Source of the DNA: Porticoccaceae bacterium
GTDB lineage: Bacteria > Pseudomonadota > Gammaproteobacteria > Pseudomonadales > Porticoccaceae
NCBI GenBank assembly: GCA_002591625.1
Contig: PCDB01000038.1
Span: forward strand, 27,828 to 35,343
DNA length: 7,516 nucleotides
Direction of reading: 5' to 3'
The notes beneath the pieces were generated by a model, which did no database searches, had not been told where the DNA came from, and saw only the letters and a list, made by a program, of their open reading frames with translations. Positions 1 to 6,602 of the stretch are shown one piece after another. Position 1 is the first letter of the stretch. Every line of letters begins with the position of its first letter. The position numbers were made by a program, and so were the translations under genes.

Positions 1-1
1 C

Positions 2-1138
2 ATGAACGAACTTGAGGAGTATAAAAAAATCGTCCACTACATGCTCGATCTGCATGGTCGAGGGACGACCGACAGTGCGGAGGCACCTTACCGTCATCCC
101 ACATGGACCTACACCGATGAGCAACTTTTCGAAATCGAGAAGGAGAGAATATTTTTCAAAGAACCACTGTTAGTTGGTTTCAGTTGTGAGATGGCAAATC
201 CTGGCGACTGTTTTATGTTCCAGGATCTTGAAAACATAAACGTGTTAATGATTCGGGATTCCGAAGGTAAAGCACATGCCTTATTGAATTCAAGCCTTGA
301 AGCCGGCCAAGTTTCCGCAGGTGACCTCAACAAATGTGGTGAGAACATTCAACATCTCCCCTGCGAAGAAAAATATGGGATGCTCTACATCTGTCTTGAC
401 AAAGCTTCCGCGGTAAATATAGATAAACATCTCGCAGACCTGACGCCCTGGTTCAAACAATGGGACCTTGCCGACACACAGCTTATAGGAGAGCATGTTT
501 GGGACTTGAAGAGCAACTGGAAACTAGCACTTGATACGTTCTGTGAAGGTTATCACTTTGACATCCTCCATAAGGACTCGGTAGGTGATTTTAGCTTGGG
601 GAATATTTCTCAATACAAGCGCTTCGGCAGCCCGCAACGGCATCATCGCATGACTTTTCCTAACAAACCCATGCTCGACTTGCGCGGAACCGACGACAAA
701 GATTGGGGAATGGAGATTCAAACTCATTTTCAGTTGGTGCATTTCATTTACCCCAATGTGAGTCTCTTGATTTCTCCGACCGCTGTTGAATTTTTTGTTC
801 TCTATCCCGGGAAAAAAGTGGGCGAACATATTACTCGCTATCGGTCATACTGGCGCGGCGACATAAATAGGGCAAGCTGGTCTGGGGGAGGCGCCAAAGA
901 AAATTTTGACTTTATAGTCTATGTTGTTGATAAAGAGGACTATTGGGTAAGTGCAAATGTCCAAAAAAGTCTTAACGCCAATCGCCGAAAGTTCTCTACT
1001 TTTGGAAAGAATGAACCGTCACTGATAAACATGCATAGGAATTTTCTGTCGGCAGTGGGGCTTGATCCAGATATAAAGGAAGCCCCCGACTGGGAGGATC
1101 TGACAGGTGACAAAAGCACTGGCCCTGTGGCAGCCTAA
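2..1138 (+). CDS. Rieske-less ring-hydroxylating oxygenase alpha-subunit-like protein
   Basis: A 378-residue protein of the aromatic-ring-hydroxylating oxygenase alpha-subunit family, presumably cytoplasmic. The C-terminal catalytic domain is well preserved. NWKLALDTFCEGYH followed by FDILH (172-190) gives iron ligands H185 and H190 with the family spacing, E182 sits at the inter-subunit bridging acidic position, and D313 in KEDYWV is the probable third ligand. The family-like tail FGKNEPSLINMHR (334-346) follows. The N-terminal half has the usual lead-in (APYRHP, then LLVGFSCEMANPGD, then LNSS), but the CxH...CxxH Rieske motif is absent: the first pair reads S98/E100 and the segment holding the second pair is missing. 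The reading frame is intact and the flanks align, so this looks like a real loss rather than a frameshift. Only one base precedes the ATG, so the start cannot be checked against a ribosome site and could lie further upstream. It lies 68 bases before the dehydrogenase genes and may be co-transcribed with them. Family assignment is firm; substrate and activity are unknown. Confidence 0.85.
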   Translation: MNELEEYKKIVHYMLDLHGRGTTDSAEAPYRHPTWTYTDEQLFEIEKERIFFKEPLLVGFSCEMANPGDCFMFQDLENINVLMIRDSEGKAHALLNSSLEAGQVSAGDLNKCGENIQHLPCEEKYGMLYICLDKASAVNIDKHLADLTPWFKQWDLADTQLIGEHVWDLKSNWKLALDTFCEGYHFDILHKDSVGDFSLGNISQYKRFGSPQRHHRMTFPNKPMLDLRGTDDKDWGMEIQTHFQLVHFIYPNVSLLISPTAVEFFVLYPGKKVGEHITRYRSYWRGDINRASWSGGGAKENFDFIVYVVDKEDYWVSANVQKSLNANRRKFSTFGKNEPSLINMHRNFLSAVGLDPDIKEAPDWEDLTGDKSTGPVAA

Positions 1139-1195
1139 TGAATTTTAAGTCATCTACAGAATAAGATGAATTGATACTAAATGCGATTTTATAAA

Positions 1196-1201
1196 AAGGA
1201 G
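1196..1201 (+). promoter_or_regulatory. Ribosome binding site of the E1 alpha gene
   Basis: AAGGAG lies 5 bases before the ATG at 1207. It is a strong Shine-Dalgarno match and fixes that start codon. The 68-base gap upstream is A+T rich and shows no clear promoter or terminator. Confidence 0.8.
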
Positions 1202-1206
1202 TCACT

Positions 1207-2175
1207 ATGGCGCTTCAAGAAAAAGACTTGCTGAGAGCTTATCGGCTAATGTCCACCATTCGGCAATTTGAGCCGCGTGTGGATACCGAGTTTCAACAAG
1301 GAAATATTCCAGGATTTGTGCATGACTACAGTGGCCAAGAGGCTGTTGCTACCGGCGCATGCATGCATCTAACTAAAGATGATTATGTGGGCAGCACCCA
1401 TAGAGGTCATGGACATTGCATCGCCAAAGTTTGTGACATTAAAGGTATGATGGCCGAAATCATGGGGCGATCTACAGGACTCTGTCGCGGCAAAGGCGGT
1501 TCGATGCACATTGCAGATATCAACCAAGGTATGCTTGGAGCAAACGCGATCGTTGGCGGTGCTCCGCCCCTTGCCATAGGGGCGGCCCTCAGCGCGAAAA
1601 CTCTTGGCACAAAAAACGTTTCTCTCAGTTTCACAGGGGACGGCGGCTCAAATCAAGGTACAGTCTTCGAATCTATGAACCTCGCAGTTGTTCTTCAGCT
1701 TCCAACTATATTTATGTTTGAAAACAATGGTTATGGAGAACACACAGCTGCCAAATATGCGGTGGGCAGCGGAGATATTGCCGGTCGAGCAGCAGGTTTT
1801 GGGATGCCGGCAAAACGAGTAGATGGCCTCGATTTTTTTGCCGTGTATGATGCTGTTGGCGAGGCGGTTGAACGAGCTCGTTCAGGTGGCGGTCCGAGCG
1901 CCATTGAAGCAAGTGCAGTCCGTTTTGGCGGGCATTTCATCGGTGATCCTCAGTTATATCGGGGTGAAGGGGAGCATGAAAGAAATCGACGCGACAATGA
2001 TTGCATCAAGATCTTTTCAAAAAAAGTCATATCTGAAAAGATGCTGAAGAAAAGCCAATTAAACTCAGTTGACAAGGAAATTGCGCAACTGATCGATACC
2101 GCTGTAGAGGAAGGATTGTCTGCTCCTTGGCCTTCGGCAGAAGAATTATTAACAGACGTCTACAGTAACTACTGA
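1207..2175 (+). CDS. Thiamine-diphosphate dehydrogenase E1 component, alpha subunit (acetoin/pyruvate dehydrogenase type)
   Basis: A 322-residue alpha subunit of a heterotetrameric E1, full length for the AcoA/PdhA type. E1 uses thiamine diphosphate to decarboxylate a 2-oxoacid, or cleave acetoin, and passes the acyl group to lipoyl-E2. The ThDP/Mg motif is complete: GDG at 144-146 and NN at 173-174. Other family signatures are THRGHGHCIAK (64-74), GKGGSMHIAD (95-104), ENNGYGE (172-178) and a C-terminal TDVYSNY. The THRGHGHCIAK and FGMP...VDGLDFFAV wording resembles acetoin-dehydrogenase alpha subunits (acoA) more than housekeeping pyruvate E1, but similar proteins are widely annotated as generic pyruvate dehydrogenase E1 alpha, so the substrate is open. 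A small departure is GGHFIGD (241-247), where I recall a Glu before GD as common. The beta subunit starts 14 bases after the stop, so the two are surely co-expressed. Confidence 0.93.
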   Translation: MALQEKDLLRAYRLMSTIRQFEPRVDTEFQQGNIPGFVHDYSGQEAVATGACMHLTKDDYVGSTHRGHGHCIAKVCDIKGMMAEIMGRSTGLCRGKGGSMHIADINQGMLGANAIVGGAPPLAIGAALSAKTLGTKNVSLSFTGDGGSNQGTVFESMNLAVVLQLPTIFMFENNGYGEHTAAKYAVGSGDIAGRAAGFGMPAKRVDGLDFFAVYDAVGEAVERARSGGGPSAIEASAVRFGGHFIGDPQLYRGEGEHERNRRDNDCIKIFSKKVISEKMLKKSQLNSVDKEIAQLIDTAVEEGLSAPWPSAEELLTDVYSNY

Positions 2176-2189
2176 TCTGAGGAAACACT

Positions 2190-3197
2190 ATGCCAATTAA
2201 AAGTATAAGACAAGCCATCAACGAAACTCTGAAAAACGAGATGCGTCGCGATTCAACGATCGTTGTAATAGGTGAAGACGTGGCCGGTGGAGCTGGGTCA
2301 GATGGTATTGATGATGCGGCTGGCGGAGTATTCGGAGTGACCAAAGGTCTAGTGGGAGAGTTCGGTCGAGAGCGAGTAATTGATACGCCAATTACGGAAG
2401 CTGGATTCATTGGGATGGCTGCTGGTGCCGCATGCACAGGACTGAGGCCAGTGGTAGAACTAATGTTTGTTGACTTTATTGGTGTCTGCTTTGACCAAGT
2501 CTTCAATCAGACAGCCAAATTTCGTTACATGTTTGGAGGGAAGAGCGAGACACCGCTTGTTATAAGATCAATGGTCGGTGCAGGTATTGGAGCAGCCGCT
2601 CAGCACTCACATATGCTGCATCCGCTTCTAGCGAGCGTTCCGGGTCTTAAGGTAGCATTACCGAGTAATGCCTATGATGCAAAAGGGCTCTTGCTCACTG
2701 CGATTCGGGATAATGATCCCGTTATTTTCCTTGAACATAAGCTCCTGTACGACATGAAATGTGAAGTTCCTGATGAAGATTATCTGATTCCTTTTGGTCA
2801 GGCAGCATTTACTCGCGAGGGAGACGATATCACCCTTGTTTCGATGTCCAACATGGTACTCAACTGCAACCAAGTGGCTGATAATCTGGCAAAGGATGGG
2901 ATAAACGCCGATGTCATTGACCTCCGAACTGTCTCGCCGATTGATGAGGGTGCTGTTCTCGAAAGTGTAGAAGTGAGCGGTCGACTGCTCATAGTGGATG
3001 AGGCGAGCGAGCGTTGCAGTATGGCATCTGAAATTTCCAGCATCGTTGCAGAAAAAGCCTTTAAAAGCCTAAGAGCACCCATCGCTAAGGTGACTGCGCC
3101 TCACACACCGGTGCCTTTCACGCCAACCTTGGAAAAACTGTATGTGCCAAGCGTTGAGCGCATTGAGCAAGCAGCTCGCATGACCTTGGAGGCCTGA
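2190..3197 (+). CDS. Thiamine-diphosphate dehydrogenase E1 component, beta subunit (acetoin/pyruvate dehydrogenase type)
   Basis: A 335-residue E1 beta subunit, the usual length for AcoB/PdhB. It completes the ThDP active site at the alpha/beta interface. The N-terminal pyrimidine-binding domain shows VIGEDVAGG (26-34), DTPITEAGFIG (65-75) with the likely cofactor-activating E70, and QHSHMLHPLLASVPGLKVALPS (138-159). The C-terminal transketolase-like domain begins near residue 200 and contains VIDLRTVSPID and a long VDEASE stretch, and it ends with HTPVPFTPTLEKLYVPS. A GAGG ribosome site (2179-2182) sits 7 bases before the ATG. The stop is only 2 bases from the E2 start, implying coupled translation. 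QHS..LH resembles acetoin-type beta subunits more than classical pyruvate ones, but this does not prove the substrate. Confidence 0.93.
   Translation: MPIKSIRQAINETLKNEMRRDSTIVVIGEDVAGGAGSDGIDDAAGGVFGVTKGLVGEFGRERVIDTPITEAGFIGMAAGAACTGLRPVVELMFVDFIGVCFDQVFNQTAKFRYMFGGKSETPLVIRSMVGAGIGAAAQHSHMLHPLLASVPGLKVALPSNAYDAKGLLLTAIRDNDPVIFLEHKLLYDMKCEVPDEDYLIPFGQAAFTREGDDITLVSMSNMVLNCNQVADNLAKDGINADVIDLRTVSPIDEGAVLESVEVSGRLLIVDEASERCSMASEISSIVAEKAFKSLRAPIAKVTAPHTPVPFTPTLEKLYVPSVERIEQAARMTLEA
3188..3192 (+). promoter_or_regulatory. Ribosome binding site of the E2 gene
   Basis: GGAGG lies inside the last codons of the E1 beta gene, 7 bases before the ATG at 3200. This supports that start and tight translational coupling of E1 beta and E2. 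Confidence 0.8.
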
Positions 3198-3199
3198 TC

Positions 3200-4741
3200 A
3201 TGAGTGATTCACTCGTCGCGGTCGTTATGCCTAAATGGGGTCTCGAGATGGTGGAGGGAACAATTACCGAGTGGCTCGTGAAGGTTGGTGATCCTATTTC
3301 TTTTGAGCAAGACCTTGTGGACATTGAGACCAGTAAAATAGTTAACACTCTCACATCTCATCAATCGGGGACGTTAGTGCGCATTCTTGCACAAGAAGGG
3401 GAACTTTTAGATGTTGGTACCCCCATAGCCATCATCGCTATAAAAGAGACGACTGAATCTGAAGTAGACAAATACGTGGCCGAGATTAATGACGGTGTCG
3501 TGTCATTGGCCACAACATATTCAGAAAAGCCGTCAAGCCAAGAAGGCATTTCTGATCAAATCTCAAGAGCAAACTCCGATTCTACTGCAGATGTGTCGCC
3601 TGCAGAAATAGATGACAAAATTGATTTCGTCATTCCAAAAAGTCTTCTGGGTTATGATAATACTGACGCTACTTCTGCAACGCCAGTAGCTCTTCGTGTA
3701 GCGAAGCAACATAACGTAGCTATCGACTCCATCGCGGCCACTGGACGTCATGAGCGCGTCACATTGGATGACATACGAACCGCTGTCATTGCAGCAGGTG
3801 GGCGATTCAAAATAGCCCAAAAGGCAAGCTACAAAACCTCGTCAGATGGACGTGCAGCCGATGACAGTGATGTGCCGGCCACTCCTATTGCTAGGCGACT
3901 GGCAAAAAAACTAGGGGTCAGTCTAAATGACTGCCGGCGCACAGGACGTCATCAGAGAGTAAGCAAAGCTGATGTTGAATTAGCCGCATTCAAGCTGGCC
4001 CCCACGCCCGACCTGTCGGCTCCGGCTGCGAAGGCGCCAGAGGTTAAGGAAGAGGCCCCTCTGGAAGCAAAGCCCCTTTCGGGAATGAGACGCACTATCG
4101 CCAAGCGCTTGCAAGAGTCAAAACTTGAAGCGCCTCACTTTCGTGCCTGTATCGACGTAGAGCTGGATGCGCTTCTGTCGCTGAGAAAGCAACTCAATGA
4201 CTCGCGAACTGATGCAAACATTTCCATTAATGATTGTTTCATTAAAGCTACAGCTATGGCACTTTCTGCAACACCGAAAGTCAATATTCAGTTTGATGGC
4301 AAGAATGTAACCTCAATGCCTCACGCCGACATTGCCGTTGCTGTGGCCTTGGAGGACGGACTCATAACACCTATCGTAAGCAAGGCAGAAACCAAGGGAT
4401 TGGTAGAAATTTCAAACGAAATGCGTGAGCTGGCGACGCGAGCGAAGATCGGTAAATTAAAGCCAGCGGAGTTCCAGGGAGGTAGCTTCAGCTTGTCTAA
4501 TCTAGGCATGTTCGGTGTTAGTCAGTTCGATGCGATTATCAACCCGCCTCAGGCTGCAATATTGGCAATCGGTGCAAGCGAGAGACGACTCCTGCCAGAC
4601 GGCGATTCTGACATGCGACAGGCAACTATTTTAACGCTGACGCTCTCGAGTGACCATCGCGTAATAGATGGTGCAATCGCCGCAAAGTTTTTGCAGACAC
4701 TGAAAACGTTTATCGATCAGCCTGCCATGATGTTGGGTTAA
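3200..4741 (+). CDS. Dihydrolipoamide acyltransferase E2 with one lipoyl and two subunit-binding domains
   Basis: A 513-residue E2 core protein that takes an acyl group from E1 on a lipoyl arm and transfers it to CoA. Domains in order: lipoyl domain (about 1-82) with lipoylation site K46 in DIETSKIVN; an acidic, Ser/Thr-rich linker (about 84-158); a first peripheral-subunit-binding domain (about 160-197, ATPVALRVAKQHNV...TGRHERV); a second one (about 227-264, ATPIARRLAKKLGV...TGRHQRV); an Ala/Pro/Glu linker; and the catalytic domain from about 290. The active-site motif is DHRVIDG with H486 and D490, and FSLSNLGMFGV (430-440) is typical of the fold. The double binding domain is less common than one. 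The linker between lipoyl and first binding domain lacks the usual Ala-Pro richness. It is encoded between E1 and E3, 8 bases before E3. Family and reaction type are certain; the acyl group is not. Confidence 0.95.
   Translation: MSDSLVAVVMPKWGLEMVEGTITEWLVKVGDPISFEQDLVDIETSKIVNTLTSHQSGTLVRILAQEGELLDVGTPIAIIAIKETTESEVDKYVAEINDGVVSLATTYSEKPSSQEGISDQISRANSDSTADVSPAEIDDKIDFVIPKSLLGYDNTDATSATPVALRVAKQHNVAIDSIAATGRHERVTLDDIRTAVIAAGGRFKIAQKASYKTSSDGRAADDSDVPATPIARRLAKKLGVSLNDCRRTGRHQRVSKADVELAAFKLAPTPDLSAPAAKAPEVKEEAPLEAKPLSGMRRTIAKRLQESKLEAPHFRACIDVELDALLSLRKQLNDSRTDANISINDCFIKATAMALSATPKVNIQFDGKNVTSMPHADIAVAVALEDGLITPIVSKAETKGLVEISNEMRELATRAKIGKLKPAEFQGGSFSLSNLGMFGVSQFDAIINPPQAAILAIGASERRLLPDGDSDMRQATILTLTLSSDHRVIDGAIAAKFLQTLKTFIDQPAMMLG
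3677..3991 (+). repeat. Tandem peripheral-subunit-binding domains within E2
   Basis: Two copies of a roughly 37-residue domain lie at E2 residues 160-197 and 227-264. Each starts ATP[VI]A.R.AK..[NG]V and ends TGRH[EQ]RV. The DNA repeats GGACGTCAT at 3743-3751 and 3944-3952 at equivalent positions, but the rest has diverged, so the duplication is probably old or inherited. Known members bind E1 and/or E3. Two copies could hold both at once, which is inference. Confidence 0.85.
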
Positions 4742-4749
4742 CGGTAATA

Positions 4750-6144
4750 ATGGCTGAACACTTTGATCTAGCAGTTATCGGCGGAGGCCCGGGCGGTTAT
4801 GTAGCGGCTATAAGGGCTGCTCAACTGGGGTTTAAGGTAACTCTGGTTGAGAAAGAACATCTCGGGGGTGTATGTCTGAACTGGGGCTGTATTCCGACCA
4901 AAGCGCTTTTGAAAGGCGCGGAAGTTTCACATACCTTGAACACCATGGAAAGGTGGGGGTTCACTGCAGATAACCTCTCCTTTGATATCAACAAATTGGT
5001 CGATCATAGCCGTGCAGCAGCAACTAAACTAAGCGGTGGTATCGAATATCTTCTGCGAAAAAACCGAGTTATAGTTTTCGAGGGCACAGCGAAGCTGACC
5101 GGAAAATGTAAATTACAGGTCAGCACAAAGAATAAAGTGATCTCAATAAATGCCATGCATGTTATAGTGGCCACGGGGGCACGACCGCGAGAATTGCCCA
5201 ACCTACCAGCCAATCGAAACATCATATGGACGGCGCGCGAGGCCATGACACCCAAGAATTTGCCAGAACGTCTTTTGATTGTCGGGGCAGGGGCAATAGG
5301 TTGTGAATTCGCAAGCTTCTATGCTGATTTAGGCTCTCATGTTACATTGGTAGAAGCTGTCGATCATATCCTCCCAACTGAAGATAAAGAGATTTCGCAA
5401 CTCGCTGGGCGGGCTTTCTTAACCAGGGGCATAGATATTCTGACTGACTCGCTCATTAGCAGGATAGCTATCACAAACGATAGAGTCGAAGCGGAAATAA
5501 AGAACCAAGGAAAAACAAGCAAACTTGTTGCTGATCGCGTCATTCTCGCAATAGGTGTTTCAGGAAACACAGAAAATCTTGGTTTGGAATCACTGAACGT
5601 CGAAGTTGAAAATAGCTTCATCAAGACCGATCAATGGTGTAGGACAAATGTTGTGGGGTTATATGCGATTGGAGACGTTGCAGGGGCTCCTTGGCTTGCG
5701 CATAAGGCAAGTCACGAGGCGGTAATTTGTGTCGAGCACATCGCCGGTGAGCCAACATCCAAACCACTAAACAGAACGCAGATTCCTGGATGCACATACT
5801 GCCGACCCCAATTGGCGAGCGTCGGTCTAACCGAGCAAGGCGCTAAACAACAAGGAATTAACGTTAGGGTGGGCCGATTTGATCTTCAAGCTAGTGGTAA
5901 GGCAATCGCAATCAACGAGCCGAAAGGTCTCGTCAAGACAATCTTTGATGCCGGAACAGGCAAATTGATCGGAGCCCATATGATCGGTCCAGAAGTAACC
6001 GAGCAGATTCAAGGACTTGTAGTTGCCATGGGTGCTGAAATGAGCGACGAGCAACTATCAGAAACAATTTTCCCTCATCCCACGGTATCTGAGTCAATTC
6101 ACGAATCAGTGCTCGACTCAATTAATAGAGCCATTCATAAATAG
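4750..6144 (+). CDS. lpdA: Dihydrolipoyl dehydrogenase (E3)
   Basis: A 464-residue FAD-dependent disulfide oxidoreductase, normal length for E3. It reoxidises the dihydrolipoyl arm of E2 and passes electrons through FAD to NAD+. Seen directly: FAD-binding GGGPGGYVAA (11-20); redox disulfide GGVCLNWGCIPTK with C42 and C47; NAD-binding VGAGAIGCEFASF (178-190); the second FAD motif AIGDVAGAPWLAHKA (306-320); and the C-terminal acid/base dyad in FPHPTVSES, H443 and E448. All catalytic residues are intact. It sits directly after E2 with an 8-base gap, so the complex has its own E3 rather than sharing the housekeeping one. The ribosome site is poor (only a GGTAA-like stretch before the ATG), which suggests translation depends on ribosomes arriving from E2. 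The symbol is the generic one for this enzyme. Confidence 0.95.
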   Translation: MAEHFDLAVIGGGPGGYVAAIRAAQLGFKVTLVEKEHLGGVCLNWGCIPTKALLKGAEVSHTLNTMERWGFTADNLSFDINKLVDHSRAAATKLSGGIEYLLRKNRVIVFEGTAKLTGKCKLQVSTKNKVISINAMHVIVATGARPRELPNLPANRNIIWTAREAMTPKNLPERLLIVGAGAIGCEFASFYADLGSHVTLVEAVDHILPTEDKEISQLAGRAFLTRGIDILTDSLISRIAITNDRVEAEIKNQGKTSKLVADRVILAIGVSGNTENLGLESLNVEVENSFIKTDQWCRTNVVGLYAIGDVAGAPWLAHKASHEAVICVEHIAGEPTSKPLNRTQIPGCTYCRPQLASVGLTEQGAKQQGINVRVGRFDLQASGKAIAINEPKGLVKTIFDAGTGKLIGAHMIGPEVTEQIQGLVVAMGAEMSDEQLSETIFPHPTVSESIHESVLDSINRAIHK

Positions 6145-6164
6145 TTGACACAAAGAATTTGCTT

Positions 6165-6602
6165 ATGTCAGATTATCCCATTCATTCAAACCTATTCACC
6201 TGGCCCACGAGCAATCCCGTTCTCCTAGGTGGCTGCTGCCCTCACTGTGGGGAGATCAGCTTCCCAGCACAATCATCTTGTAGAAACTGCAGCAGAAATG
6301 ATAGCAATGTTATTGAGTTAGGGAATAAGGGCTTGCTATGGACATGGACAATTCAAAGCTTTTTGCCAAAACCGCCTTACATGCGCGACGAGACTGCAGA
6401 GACATTCAAACCTTATGGCGTGGGTTATGTGGAAATGCCTGCTGGTATCCGGATTGAGTCACGCCTTCTGATTGCAGATCCCAACAAACTTCAGATTGGT
6501 ATGCCCATGAAATTAGTAATTGAAAAATTCTCACCCAATGATCAAGGGGGACATAACCTCTGCTTTGCCTTTGATAGCCTGGAGAATTCGCAATGGACGT
6601 AG
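6165..6602 (+). CDS. DUF35 zinc-ribbon/OB-fold protein, partner of the adjacent thiolase
   Basis: A 145-residue protein (from the ATG at 6165) with the two-part DUF35 layout. A rubredoxin-like zinc ribbon near the N terminus has ligands C25, C28, C39 and C42 (CPHCG ... CRNC). A beta-rich OB-fold domain (about 55-138) includes LWTWTIQSF and PYGVGYVEM. Family members form obligate or stabilising complexes with thiolase-superfamily enzymes and have been shown to bind acyl-CoA in steroid side-chain enzymes. The next gene is such a thiolase and overlaps this one by 10 bases. Upstream of the ATG there is no good Shine-Dalgarno site, only an A-rich stretch. A TTG start at 6159 would add two residues and is less likely. 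The gap to E3 is 20 bases. Family and partnership are well supported; the specific acyl-CoA is not known. Confidence 0.9.
   Translation: MSDYPIHSNLFTWPTSNPVLLGGCCPHCGEISFPAQSSCRNCSRNDSNVIELGNKGLLWTWTIQSFLPKPPYMRDETAETFKPYGVGYVEMPAGIRIESRLLIADPNKLQIGMPMKLVIEKFSPNDQGGHNLCFAFDSLENSQWT
6581..6584 (+). promoter_or_regulatory. Ribosome binding site of the thiolase gene
   Basis: GGAG lies within the DUF35 gene, 8 bases before the ATG at 6593. It supports the overlapping start and coupled translation of the pair. Confidence 0.7.

Noticed and set aside
2..1138. The oxygenase-like gene as a pseudogene or frameshifted copy
   Set aside because: The frame is uninterrupted, both flanks of the missing segment align with the family, and all catalytic-iron residues are kept, so neutral decay is unlikely.
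1150..1169. Inverted repeat TCATCT / AGATGA in the gap after the oxygenase-like gene
   Set aside because: Six A+T-rich pairs with an 8-base loop and no following T run make a weak hairpin, not a terminator.
1171..1195. Possible promoter, TTGATA and TATAAA, ahead of the E1 alpha gene
   Set aside because: The spacer is about 13 bases, too short for a sigma-70 promoter, and transcription would begin at or past the ribosome site.
2027..2506. Minus-strand open frame of 159 codons across the E1 alpha/E1 beta junction
   Set aside because: It lies opposite two clearly coding genes, has a low-complexity Ser/Pro/Ile-rich composition and no recognisable motif, so it is a shadow frame.
4750..6144. Mercuric or glutathione reductase instead of E3
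   Set aside because: The CLNWGCIPTK and HPTVSE motifs and the position directly after E2 fit dihydrolipoyl dehydrogenase. There is no mercury-binding N-terminal domain or C-terminal Cys pair.
6159..6164. TTG start for the DUF35 protein, two codons before the ATG
   Set aside because: It adds only two residues, uses a rarer start codon and has no better ribosome site than the ATG at 6165.
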